From Penelope pileata (taxonomy: Eukaryota > Chordata > Aves > Galliformes > Cracidae), in the NCBI GenBank assembly GCA_013396635.1, contig WBMW01003826.1, positions 248,001 through 312,000 of the forward strand: DNA of 64,000 nucleotides, written 5' to 3'. A program made the translations under genes and the position numbers. Every line of letters starts with the position of its first letter. The first letter of the stretch is position 1. Of the stretch, positions 39,301 through 52,022 are shown piece after piece. The notes beneath the pieces are model-generated. The model did not search any database. It saw only the letters and a list, made by a program, of their open reading frames with translations, and was not told the origin of the DNA.

Positions 39301-40117
39301 TTTCCAAGCCTAATTTCTCTCAACTTTCTTTAAGTTCTCTCTTCTTTATTGAAATATATTTTTTATGCCCCCCCACACAAGAGTGACCTTGTGACCATGA
39401 AAATTTTGGTCATTCGTAAGGAACTCTCTTTTTCTCTCAGAAAATTGAGTCTGCAGGTGCATTTTGTTTAATTTTGGGAATTGTAATCCCCAGAATATGT
39501 AAAGGGATACTCTCCTGTTAAGAGTTATTAGGTCATTGAGTCCAGCTAAGTGAAAATGCAAAAAGCTATGTTATAAACATTTAGTTCAGTAATATTTGTA
39601 TACATCTGTACTGCTCTATCACAACAGAACTACAGAATACTTCTCAATATATGTGGAAACTAAGAATTTTTATCATAAGAGCTAAAAGGGAGAGTCCAAA
39701 GGATCACCAGTGTCTGAGAGCTGAATAGTGACTGGGAATTTATTAGGTGAAAATTCCCAAGATATCATTTCTCATTGCTCGTTATTACAGGCAAACATAT
39801 TAAACGAAGTGTTTTAGATTTCCTCCCACAGGAATCATTCTCATTTTCCCTTTCTCTTTCATGGCAATAGCACAGGGGCATCCTACCTTTTTCTTGTGAC
39901 ACACAAGTTATTTAATGGAAAAGCAAGCATTTCTGCTACTCTGTCATTTACAACAGAAGAGTCCACTGTTTATAGAAAAAATTCTTGTTCTAAGTCCATA
40001 AGTTCATGCCCTCATATTTAACATTGTTAAACTTCAGCTTTGCTTTAGCCTAGGGCCAGTTCTTTTGTATGATATTCCAGTCCTCTTAACTGAAAATGTT
40101 TCACACCTGTTGTGTGC

Positions 40118-40144
40118 ATTTTTGATGCACTTTGCATCAAAAAT
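40118..40144. repeat. Perfect 12-bp hairpin, 3-nt loop
   Basis: ATTTTTGATGCA, loop CTT, then TGCATCAAAAAT. The arms are exact reverse complements. Confidence 0.88.
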
Positions 40145-43100
40145 TTTGGAAGTACAATCAAAGCTGCAATACAATCAATACAGTTTTTTTTTAAAAAAGA
40201 CAAGATGAACATATAGAGATTTTTTTTTTCTGCTTGCCTGATTGAGACTTTAGTTTTTCATTTGTCTTCAAAAGCAGCGGCGAGTCAGCCAACAGAAAAC
40301 TCAGTCTCACACATCAGAGTTAGTAGCTCTTTTCATGCTATCCTTCAGAAACTTTTCTCTGTATGTTTTATCACAATTGGTAAAAATTCAAAATAAGTCT
40401 GCCAAGCAACTTTCCCACAATATATGGCCAGCCAAAAGAGCTTATGTTTCATACATAGCTCTTCTAGCTGAGAGGACATCTGCCACAACACTGAGGACTG
40501 CCTTGGGCACTGGTGGAGAAGGAGCGTGAATTAACAGGATTCCTTAGAGCAGCCTTCAAGAGACACACTGGCCTATACATTAAAAAATATGGCAGGTCCT
40601 TGCAATATATGTATAAAAAAAATCCAAATAACTTCATACACTTTCATAACTTATTAGTCTGATTGAATATCTGAAATGTAAATCCTGCTAAATCCCACAT
40701 ATGCATGCAACCAGATGCAAAGACTGCAACAGAGTTTAGAATGTATTACTTTTTCCTCTTTGATATTGCTTCTAGTATCATCTTTCCCCTAAGATTTTTC
40801 TGGGTTAGCACCTCTGAGATAGTTCCATTACTGGTGACAGCGAGAGTGGTGTTTCAGGTAGGTGATAGTAACTATTGAAATATCGCACTGCTTACAGCTG
40901 CTTCGAACAAACGGAGGTAAGCTAAGGTAGTGGTGAAACTCCCAGTACTGCATGTATGCTTCATTCGAAATGCTGAATGGAGTATTCAGGACAGAGCTGA
41001 AATGTTCAGGCTGTTGCTTAGATACTACTTTAACAGGCTTTATATGAAAAATCTACGTATGCAGGCAAATAAACAGATAAGAGTTAATAGGCTGAACCTA
41101 CAATGGACAAACACAAATCACTTCTTTTACAATATATTTGGGGATGGAAGAAACAAGTGTGGAATATGTAGACCACTTACACCATGCAAAATAAAAATAG
41201 CTGCACTTTGCTGGGTTGTGTCCTCCATGCACAGATATTTGGGACCAATATCTTAATGAAAAGAAGTTACAGTTAGAAACTGCATGAATTTGAGTCACAG
41301 TTTATCTATGTGTATTCTGACTGTAATAGGAAACACACTTGAATACCATGTTTGTCTATGCAGGAGCCTTTTATAGTTTGAGACCTTTGCAATATCAGAT
41401 CAAAACCAATATCATATTCTGAAGTTAGAAAATCACCTTAGTCACGTACCCCATCGACTTTATTTCCTACCCCAGAGGAGTTAAATTTGCAATGGTTCAC
41501 ATACTCTTTTCAGATTGCCCAAATTATATCTAGTGAAAACTGCTTTGCTAAAAATAGATGCTGCTCTGCATAAGTATTAGATTGGTTCCTGCTATGCCAT
41601 TTCCTTAGTAGGAAAAAAAAAAAAAATTAGATGTGTTCTGCTTTGCTAATATCCAAAAAAAAATAGTTATTTCTTTTTCTTTTGGCACCAATAATTGATG
41701 ACTTGGAGCAACACACTGAACGAGAAAGGTTTTATGTAAAGCTGACAGCTTCAACCTCACAATACCACAGCATTACCTATTATGTAGTTATGGTGACACA
41801 CACCAGTCTTGAGATACACGCTAAAAATTACACAGGATTTTTGAGTAACTCCATTTTATTCTGTTGCGCAAAATGAAATGACTACACAAATTACTGCTTT
41901 TTGCCTTTTGTTATACTTTTTGTTAATCTCTTGCAGGATAAGTGTATGTCTTCATAGGCTTTGCTTTAAGAAAACAATTGTGAAAGCAGCAGAAGCAAAA
42001 AAGAATTCAATAACCAGATTATACCTGCCAAAAGAATAGATAGAAAAATAATTTTGAGTGACAAAAATAGTTATGTATTGTAAGACACAGTTCAAAATCT
42101 TCCAAATTTTCTCTCTTTGAACTAACTTTTAATTGTTTATTTGGTTCAGCCTTAAGCATTTTTTTATATCAGCTTGTGATTTATTTTATATAATTACTGC
42201 AAAAACTCAAAAAATCAGTCAAGATAAATTTAAGATGGCAGATCAATCTAATTATCCATGTTAACTGTACTTTCCATCAATTTCCACTACAAAAGAGTAA
42301 AGTCTAGCTTTTATGTACCACTTCTGCTGCAGCTTCTAGATGAATATATACATCTATATGCTATTTTTTATATTTCTGAACCTGACTTTTTTTACTCAAT
42401 AGTGAGAAGGAACAGAGTAACTACTGACAAAAATATCTGTCTTAAAATACTTCTATAAACAGTTATTACCACAGGAATGACATTTCTTACATCATATACC
42501 ATCTCTGCATGTCTACAGTACAGTAGATTATCACTTTCCACACATGGGTTTTGGTGAGAGACTCTGAGTTTTAATTATTGATTTCAATGTTTACTTTTAT
42601 GAAATGAGCCATGTTCAAATATTATCATTATAAATATCCTTAGAAAAACAGAACTTCATCTTATCACCTGGAATCACATCTCGGCAAAAGTGATTGGTTT
42701 TGTTTGATTTTCTTTTTCTCTAAAGGAGAATAATATTATTAAATATTATATTTTTATTAAATATCATGTTTGTTTTTTTCCTCAACTCTTCCCTAAAGGA
42801 TGTAGTGTTGATGTGCTTTTTTTTTGTCTACAGAAGCAGGTGAATATTTAAAATCAATTTCCAATTTAAATACAAGTAAAATAACCTCAAATGTTTAAAA
42901 ATCCAGAAAATTAAGAGATCTGAGGCACTTAATTATTTTGACAATTTATAATCAAAATTTCCCCTCTGAATCAAACAATATTCCTCAGTTTCATTCCCGT
43001 GCATTGGACCATATCTTCCTCTCCTTCAAGGGAATACCATCTTGTGCCAGATGACAAAGGGATGAGGGTGATGTTTATAGAGAAAACTAGTTCAGCAACC

Positions 43101-45074
43101 TACAGCTATTTGGTGCTTGTAGGTTTTTCAGAATAGAGTGGAATTAGTTCATTTACTTTAAATTCTTGTTGGAAGGCAGCAGGTATATGAGAGGGAAAAG
43201 TCATGTTTTAACAATGCTGTAGTGCTGTAGTTGAATGGATGTTTTTCTTTTGGAGTCAGTCAAATAGAACAAAAAATATTCACAATTTTTTTTCCAATTG
43301 TTTTATTCATTTTGACTAAGGCTGTGCTTATATTTTTATCTAATTAAAGTAGTAGTCCTTCAAAAGATCATGAAATGGACTATAGGCTTAATAAGAAGCA
43401 TTACACATTTTTAATTTGTTGGAACAGTATCTATCATTCATTCATTATGCTCTGTTATGATTTTTACACTCATGAATAATGTAGTCACAGAAAACTGCAG
43501 TTCAGAATAGGTATATCACAATTAAGTTTATGAGCTGCCCCTCTGAAGTCACATATATTTGAGGGGAAAGTGAACAATTTGGAAGCTTGATCATGAGCAA
43601 AAATAACTAATAAATTTTTATATAACATAGCTGCAGCAAATTCACCAACTAACGTTACTTATAACAGCAACACATACCTTAGTGTACTCAATATAATGTA
43701 CAAAGAATGGAAACAGAGCAGGGTTTTTTTCTTTATTGCTACAAGAAAGAAAGTATCCAAATAACATAACCACATACTTTATGTATGTTACGCATGACAA
43801 AATTATACAAGATAGTGGAACATTAAATAACAATACTGTTTCCTGCAGTTTTCAGCTAGTTGAAAACACTACTGCTCAGATGTTAAAAAACAAATTATAT
43901 TCTATGAAAATATTTCAAAGACATAATTTGTCTAATTATCTCCTGCTTTTCTACAGGAGAAGAGATACAGTTCAAACCACAAGCTCTCTGCAGGACTTTA
44001 CCTCCGGTAGAAGTTGCTTGCGATGTCTTAATAGAGCTTTCAGTCAACCTGTGTCAGGACAGTAAAGAGCTGATGTGACATGCTTTATATGATTTCTTTT
44101 GACAAATAATAGAAACTCCTTGAGCATGAAGTGATTTCTATTGTCACATACAATCTGTTTAGAAGCTCTCTGTCCTTGAAGAGACTTACGAATGAAGTAG
44201 TCTTAAGAACTCACCATCTGGGCTGAATTAGCAGAATTCAAATGAAATAATATATATACACACACAATAGATATATTCTAAGTGTGTTGTACTGATATAT
44301 ATTCTACCAGTGACCCATGTAATTCATGTGGAATCCTCATCATGGAGTATTAGGAGCTAGGCATCGAGACTGACTTCTGAAGAGCATTCCCTGCTTTCAT
44401 GGAAAATGTTTTAGGGTGGCAGAGTCCCAAGACTTGAAAGAATGCAAGCATGCAGTCAATATGAGCAGCCAAAGCCAAGAATGGTAATCTCCCATGCAGA
44501 AAGAGTTCAGTGAGGACAGAGACAGCTGCTAATCATTTTCTATTATTATTTAAGGGGGAAGAAAAGAGAAGTTGAACATTTGCAGCCAAATACAAGTCTC
44601 AGGATGTTTTTGTTTTTATTTCTCCAGATTAACCTAACAGGTTTTCTGTCAGTCTGGGCAAATCTGGAAGAGATTTAGAAACAAAGTCAATGGACCTATT
44701 AATATGATTATCTGCTATATATGAATGGTTACCCTTCCTCCATATGGACAATTAGCTTAAAGTAAATTTAAGTTGTTGTATCATGGCATCTTTGGATGAT
44801 ATAACCTTCCTATCTCTGTCAGAAACTTTCTGAAGGTTCATGCACCAACATCTCTTGTCTAAAAGTTATTACAAAGGAGGTGATATTTCTGCTGTGCTAA
44901 CCGAGGATGAAAGATAACTGAGTACCCAGAAATTACTTGTCTAATAAGGACACATTAAATCAGTCTTCCACTGCAGTGAGTAATTTATGTAAAATATATT
45001 AGATCAACAACACACTTGTTAGCATGTAGGTGCAGATGGCCAGCCCCAACACACAGCTACAGTAACAAAGTAAT

Positions 45075-45550
45075 ATGGACAGTGGGATCGAATGCACCCT
45101 CAGCAAGTTTGCAGATGATGCCAAGCTGTGTGGTGCAGTTGACACGCCAGAGGGAAGGGATGCCATCCAGAGGGACCTGGACAGGCTTGAGAGGTGGGCC
45201 CATGCCAACCACACGAAGTTCAACAAAGCCAAGTGCAAGGTCCTGCACCTGGGTCGGAGCAACCCCAAGTACACATACAGGCTGGNNNNNNNNNNNNNNN
45301 NNNNNNNNNNNNNNNNNNNNNNNNNNNNNNNNNNNAAGAAATTCTTCACTGTGAGGGTGGTGAGACACTGGAACAGGTTGCCCAGAGAAGTCGTTGATGC
45401 CCCCTCCCTGGAAGTATTCAAAGGCAGGCTGGATGGGGCTTTAAGCAACCTGGTCTAGCGGGAGGTGTCCTTGCCCATGGCAGGGGGGTTGGAACAAGAT
45501 GATCTCTAAGGTCCCTTCCAACCTGAACCATTCTATGATTATGATTCTAT
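45075..45550 (+). mobile_element. CR1 LINE fragment, interrupted by an assembly gap
   Basis: The left part encodes MDSGIECTLSKFADDAKL, RDAIQRDLDRLERWAHAN and CKVLHLGRSNPK, the RT palm with its FADD catalytic motif and the following thumb region. After a run of Ns the right part encodes FFTVRVVRHWNRLPREVVDA and SLEVFKGRLDGALSNLV, the ORF2 C-terminus, then the non-coding 3' tail ending in ATTCTATGATTATGATTCT. The left part is open and well preserved, so this is one of the youngest copies in the window. The 5' truncation is at about 45075. Confidence 0.92.
45286..45335. other. Assembly gap (50 Ns) inside CR1
   Basis: Fifty Ns separate two parts of one CR1 copy. The equivalent positions in the CR1 at 1297-3117 are about 500 bases apart, so the gap probably stands for considerably more sequence than 50 bases. 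Confidence 0.95.
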
Positions 45551-47869
45551 ATGAGAAATTATAGGATGCTACAGAAAGCAAAAAGGGAATAGTGTATGTT
45601 CAGACATCTAATCCTGTCTTGCAGATAAATGAACAAGATAGCAACATAAGAAGTAGCAGAAATGAGAAATACTACTGATAACACAAGGAAGTTACTAACT
45701 TAAAGGAATTACTGATCAAAGTGGAAATTATCGGTGAATACATACCACAAATACTGAAGAGGAAAAAAAGTACCAAAATTAGGGACAACAGGAAAGAATA
45801 AATAGAGACAGATTATATATTTGGGAGAGGATGTGGGTAGTAAAGGGAAAAAATTGGGAGGAAAAGAAAGGGAGAGAAACGGAATACAAGTAGAAATGTT
45901 CCATTTTAGTAGCCATGCTAACTAGGTAACTGTTGGGCAACTTTCTGTTGATCTTGCTTGGAGAAGGAAAACAAAGCCTTTACGGCTTTCATCATATGCA
46001 TGTCTGACTTTTCTTCTGTGCTAAGGGTATGTATGAATTGATTTCCTTTAAGTTGGTGAGAGATCACCTGGAGGGGGTGGATTAATCCTAATAGCTATGG
46101 TATTTCACTTTCAGAAAAATCCATATTCAGAGCTAAGCGTCTAAACTCCCTTCTACAGCAAACGGGCTCACGAAGGCCAGCAAGCTTAACAAGCTATTCC
46201 TAAATACTGCAAAACGTCCAGTCCCTTATGCTAAACTGAATTAAGTATTCAACATGGTTGTTAGCTGCTGAAATTGGTTGTCACTTAACCACGCTCAGAG
46301 TATTAGCATGGAAGTAGCATGCCACGTTTTTATTCAATCCTGTAATGGTTATATGGGAGAGACACAGTTCTATTTCTCACCTGAATTAGAACCACAATTC
46401 CCACAGCATAATAAAAAGTCATATCATGTGAAAGGCTCTTGATCTCTCCCAATCTATTTTGCTCAGAATACATGCTTACTGGATGAGAATTTATGTTTGC
46501 CAGTCTTCTAGTGTAAGGTAAGCTACACTAAAATATCCTCTCACAATTTTTTTACTCAATCTTTCTGTGGCCAAAGGACATGAAATTGTGCACAAAAAGT
46601 ATGTCATCTTGGCACACCAGGAATATGATCCATGAAAACTCTGTATTTGAAGGCTATGGCATGTTGCTGGAATTTTGTACCTATTATTTTCAATGACTGT
46701 TCAAACTCTAGCCCTAGGGGGCTCTTCCTCTCTGCCTTCTGCAGGAGATAAATACTAACATCTGTAGCAGGCTGGCCTCCTCCCGTGAGGAAGAGTAGAT
46801 GTCCAGTCTGGGAATTTTAGCTGGCCTCAGGCATAAGATGCATGCTGTTGTCAAAGCTTAGTTTCTACAAAATGGATATCTAGAGTACTGTTACATATCC
46901 AAGACACCTTTATGTTTATGACTAGAATTGCTTAGATAGCCTCCCCAGAGTTATACAGAAATTCAGAATATATAAGTTTTGAATGTCCAAGCTTCTCTGG
47001 CAAAACACAAGCATATGCCTGTTTTTTATATGTGCTGAAGTCCTATTTCTAATGTAAAAGACCCCACATGCCTCATGTTGAATATAGGTAACTTTTGGTG
47101 TGAGTTCATCATTTTTAGGAATCTGCAGGAATTTTATACCATGCTAATTACAGCTGAACCTATTACAGCCGTTTTCTGAAGCAGAGGATGCTCGCCCTTC
47201 GTTTTACTGTATGGAAGCTCAGCATATGCTGTTTACAGTTTTATGTTACCTTCAGTATAATAAGACCCAGGCGGGTGATATGTGCTTTGGAAGTGCTGAG
47301 TTTTTCCACAACTTTGTGGTTTTAAGTAGTCTGTGATTGCTCTGCTGTGAAATTACAGAAGCAGCATACTTTGTACCAAACTTCATTGTAAGTTTTCCCT
47401 CTTCCACTTGTTATGGGAACAAAATAACACTTCATTTATTGTCTGCTAAATTAAACAGTTGTAGAATTGCTATAATGTTCCCAGTGGTTTCCATGTTGCT
47501 ATCTACATGCTGATAAAACTGAAGTCATCTCATTATGTCCTCCCAGGACAGTGGCTTGCTTTTTGTGTTGGTCTGAACATTTTCTGTACATGTTAAAGTT
47601 TTTGGTGCTGTTGTACAACCACTTCCCATCTGAAAAGCAGACAGTCTAATTTTAAATGTTCATTAAAATATGATAGATTTAGATTCATTAAATCAGACTT
47701 TTTTAGATATTTCAGTAGACTGTACAGGCCCTGATAATAAATTATGAAGTCACATTTCATATGCTTACTTTATTGAAGTTATTGGCAGGTCTGCTACAAA
47801 AAGTATTGAGAACTATTGCAATGTTAGAAGGTAGGAGAGGTATTCACAGCACATGCCCCATGAAGAGAG
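45551..47869. other. Intergenic region, nothing recognised
   Basis: Unique-looking AT-rich DNA between two CR1 copies. No repeat or coding feature was seen. Confidence 0.55.
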
Positions 47870-48257
47870 CCTGAGGCAGCATCGCTTGCTGAGATGGTCA
47901 AGGAGAAGTTTAAGGAGCAGCCTAATAGCAGCCTGCAGCTTTCTGAAGGACATTTACTAAAAAAGAGGGGTAATCTCTCCTCAGCTGTGAGAGATAGCTT
48001 AACAAGAGGCAATAGCCATGAATCATGGCTTAGGAGATTCAGGCTGGGCATCAGGAGAAACTTCATCACAAGAGTGGTGCTGCGTTGGAACAGGTTGCAC
48101 ATGGATGCTGTAGACACATGTCGAAGTATTCAAGATCTGGCTAGGCAAAACCATGGCTGACATAGCCCAGTGCTGGGACAGTCACACTTTGAGGGGGGAG
48201 GCTGGACAATGTGATCCCCTGATGTTCCTTTCAATCAGCATATCTATGATTCTGTTA
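47870..48257 (+). mobile_element. Old CR1 3'-end fragment
   Basis: The segment contains AGATTCAGGCTGGGCATCAG, GAGAAACTTCATCAC, GTGGTGCTGCGTTGGAACAG, AAGTATTCAAGATCTGGCTA and a terminal CATATCTATGATTCTGTTAT. In order these correspond to the C-terminus of CR1 ORF2 (NFITRVVLRWNRL) and its 3' tail. Divergence is high. The 5' edge is uncertain. Confidence 0.78.
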
Positions 48258-50217
48258 TGTGTCTCTGTCATTCCCTCTTCATAGATCAATAGAAATGCAC
48301 GTGGAAAACTGTTTTTGGTCAAAAAATGGACTATTGCACTGATTGTTGAAATAGTTTAATAGAACTGCATTTTTTTTCTACAAAATATAAGCACAAACAT
48401 GAAGAGCAACAAGGACTCTAGCGATCTAGTAAAGCTTCAATCCATTCTTCCATTTTGCATATGAAAAATATGGTGATGATGGAAAGGCAGAGACTGAATT
48501 AGATACATGAAGCCTTATGCTCTAAAGGGAACATAGACTGAAGCTTTGAGTCTTGGACTTTTGTGAGGGATGGTTTATACTCCATTCAGAATCCTCTTTT
48601 GCCTCTTACCCTCCCGTTATTCAGGAAATATGACTGACTTATTAGCCAATGATCATAATTCCTTTCTTAACTAAAAGAGAAATTTCTATGCCCTCTACTA
48701 AAGGCTGGAGAGAGGCAATACTAGTAAAGGAGCCTCCAGTGAAATCCTTTCATCCACATGCACATCTAGTATAAACTAGTATGGCAGACAGACAATATCA
48801 CAATGAAAATTGTTTGTTCCCCTCCTCTCTAGCATCGACTTTCTCCAGCCATAAAACATCATATTTTGTTGTTTCCATAGAAGAGCTGCAACAACAGAGG
48901 GGCTGCAGCTACACAGCCAGGGGTAGCTCAGCACTCAGCATGCTGCTGGGAAGCAGCATGTTTTTGTTGCCCCGTGTGCTTCCATTGCTTTTGAGTTTCA
49001 TGTAAAGAAGAAAATAAAACTTACTAGAAGAAATCAACGTTCGTGTTCACAAGACAGTAGAAATAACCACGTGAAATAAATTAATTTTTCCTTGGAGTAA
49101 ATATATGTACTTTGTACATTAAAAGTGTCTGGGGAAGTGATTTTACAGGCATGATTTATGGGATAAGCGAGCAGACTTTATCAATGCTAAGATTTACAAA
49201 CATAACAAATACTTTATAAAAACAGCTTTAAAAGTAAATGAGAGTATACTTCATGACTCCCTTAAGGATACATATGGACTTGCTATAGAATAGACACCTC
49301 CAAGACCTTCCAGAGCATTATATTGGAAAAGCTTTTGGAGTCAAGTAGAGTTCTTTGGTGGATACAAATATGGCTGCTGCACTAAATATGCATCTCATGT
49401 AGGGAAACTTGGGTACTGAATAATGAATTCTGCTGAACTTTTCCCCATAAATTTCTGATGAATTGGTAGTACTGCACTAAAGAAATAGATTAGAAACTGA
49501 CTGATCCCCTTCACAATAGTGACCTCAATTTTGTGGATGTTAAGAACCACTAACCAATCAAACAGTCTACCTCTTTTCATTGTAGACAAGCATTCTATCT
49601 TACTTCTGATTTGTATTTATTTTTTTCTCAAGGACGTCTTTAGATTCTAACACTAAAGAAGGTATATTGTGATTTCTCAGCTTGTGGGCAGAAAAAAAGT
49701 TCGGAGAAGGCTATGGCATCAGTTAATTTATTTACGAGTACCTGCTCCTACTGATTAATGTTTGTCTGAACCAGAAGGAATCTGCTTTCAAGTTTTTTTC
49801 ATTAAAAATGTGAAGGCAATTTTGCTAACACAAACTCTTTTTTGTCAGGCCTGTCACAACTATTTTGCACTCCACAGAAAGTTGAAAGCTCTTCTTTTTT
49901 CTGTCCTTAAACCTAAAACCTGCTGTTGCCGGGGTATGTGGTGTTCACCAGATATCTCGGGTATTGGTATTCCTAAGATTCATTCGATAATATATGTTAA
50001 TGACCTTACTCCAAATTTACTGCTGTGTAATTCAAAGTAAAAACTCATCTTCTTTGCATAGTTTTCCATCATGAGCACTAGAAAATGTATTTAGTTCTTG
50101 GACTTATTCCTCTTACTTCAGGAACTTGTTCTTGGGATCATACATTCAACATCAGCTTACAGGAGGTCAGCTTACAGGATCAACATTCATTACTTTCAAA
50201 TGACAACCTGAATTTAC
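48258..50217. other. Intergenic region, nothing recognised
   Basis: AT-rich DNA between CR1 copies. No feature was seen. Confidence 0.55.
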
Positions 50218-50475
50218 AGATTTACAAGAGGCAATGGGCACAAACGGGAACACAGGAGGTTCCCTCTGAACACCAGGAAGCACTTCTGTAGGTGATGGAA
50301 CACTGTCATAAGATGCCTGGAGAGGCTGTGGGATCTCCTCCTTGGAGATCTTGCAAAGCTGCCTGAACGTGGTCCTGGGCACCCTGTTCTGGGTGTCCCT
50401 GCTGGAGCAAGGCATGGGCCAGATGAACACAGAGGTCCCTGCCAGCCTCAGCCATCCCGATCTTCACTCACAGCG
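50218..50475 (+). mobile_element. Old CR1 3'-end fragment
   Basis: The order is typical of CR1: AACACAGGAGGTTCCCTCTG, AACACCAGGAAGCACTTCTG, CTCCTCCTTGGAGATCTTGC, GCCTGAACGTGGTCCTGGGC, CTGTTCTGGGTGTCCCTGCT, GGCATGGGCCAGATGAACAC, AGAGGTCCCTGCCAGCCTCA. The usual ATTCTATGAT terminus is degraded. The 'W-V-S-L-L-E-Q-G-M-G-Q' reading is the translated echo of this tail, not a gene. Confidence 0.8.
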
Positions 50476-51519
50476 GGAGGGACATTGCTTCCCCAGTCCC
50501 CTCCTTCTGAAGTATTCATTCAAGGGCTGTGTGATGAGCAGTTGTCAGAGAAGACTGAGGCAAAAATGAAAGGATCCCAGCCTATCCACCAACCAGACTG
50601 ATTAGCAAGTGGAACAAAGACACAAATCCCCCTTGCTCCTCATACAGCTTTCCAGAGTTCACTTACTCCTTGTGCACAAGTTTTGGTGTGCAATTTATGA
50701 ACAGTTCAAATGGTATGCACCATCAATACCAGAAATTTGTATGTTATAGTTTTCATAGCAGGCAATAAAATCTCTAACACCAGTGAATCTAGTGCAAGAA
50801 TTTTCATTGACTTTGATGGGTGATGGATCAGAATCCAAATGAGGTAGAAAATTATTTTCATTGTTTGCTGTTTTTTAGAAATTGAACTAAAGAACAACAG
50901 TCTTAAAAAGAAAATGATGAAAATACTCTACTCAGTTTAATTGCTGTGATGCTATAGAAATGTTTGCCTAGCATCAGATTAATTGATATGAGAGAAACAT
51001 TTTGGACTGACAGAAAATTTTATCTTTCATTTTCCTTGCTACTTGATTTCAGTTCAAATTACCTAATAATGGAATACAACTTTACAAAATGCTACTGCGT
51101 GAGAAAAAGGATAAGCAAAATAATACAAGCACTCCTGTGATGAAGGGATTGAACTAGTTCCTTGTATTTGTATTCATAAGTATAGAGAATAGCACAATTT
51201 CCTCTCCTCCATGCTCCAAATAACAGAAAGCTATGCAATGTTTTTTCAGTGATCCAAGTCAACTGAAATCTGGAAACTGAAAACAGATCAGCCTTATCAC
51301 ATCATTCTTCTGGTCATCTTACCTATTTGTGCCTATGCCTGCACCAAACTTGCTGTCCACTAAGTGACATTTCTTGGTTTGGTGGTTTTTTTTCTGGTAA
51401 ATGTAGTCCAGCTAAGCACATGCTCAACAACAGTCAGCAGAGTCCCTGGCAGCCAAGGGACAAACTGCATTTTAGGGTGCATTAAATAGCATAGCCAGCT
51501 GGTCAAAAGAGGTTATTTG
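50476..51519. other. Intergenic region, nothing recognised
   Basis: AT-rich DNA between CR1 copies. No feature was seen. Confidence 0.55.
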
Positions 51520-52022
51520 CCAGCTGCATTTAGCATTGAATATTGTGTGCAGTTCTGGGCTCCACAGGGTAAAACAGATGTGTCCAGGGAAGAGCAACAA
51601 AGATGGTAACAGGGCTGAAGGGCATATCCTGTGAGGAGAGGCTGAAGACACTTGGATTGCCCAATCTGGAGGAGGCCAAGAGGTGACCTCATTGTTCTCT
51701 GCAGCTCCCTGAGGAGTTGCTAGGCTCTGCTCCTGAGAACTGATGACAGGATGGGAATGACAGAAAGCTGTGCCAGGGGAGGGTCAGACTGGGCATTAGG
51801 GAACATTTCTTTACGATGAGGATGGTCAAACACTGGAACAGGTTTCCTAGTGAAGTAGTTGATGCCCCATACCTGTCAGTGTTCAAGAGGCATTTGGATG
51901 ATGTCCTCATTAATATGCTTTAACTTTTGGTTAGCCCTGAAGTGGTCAGGCAGATGGACTGGGTGATCTTTGTAGGCCCCTTCCAACCGAGCTATTCTAT
52001 TCCACTCTATTCTACTCTACTG
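51520..52022 (+). mobile_element. Old CR1 3' fragment with expanded tail
   Basis: Recognisable pieces in order are TGTGTGCAGTTCTGGGCTCC, AAGAGCAACAAAGATGGTAA, CTGTGAGGAGAGGCTGAAGA, CTGGGCATTAGGGAACATTT, CAAACACTGGAACAGGTTTC and AGGCCCCTTCCAACCGAGCT. The terminal unit has become an ATTCTATTCCACTCTATTCT-like array at about 51988-52021. This gives a moderately long, old CR1 covering the end of ORF2 and the 3' tail. Confidence 0.85.

Larger units (their letters stand above)
34933..45074. other. Intergenic region, no gene recognised
   Basis: AT-rich DNA with a GTT microsatellite (36331) and the two perfect short hairpins (36263, 40118). The longest open frames, about 100-110 codons at 40930-41256 and 43736-44065, show no family features. 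Confidence 0.55.
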
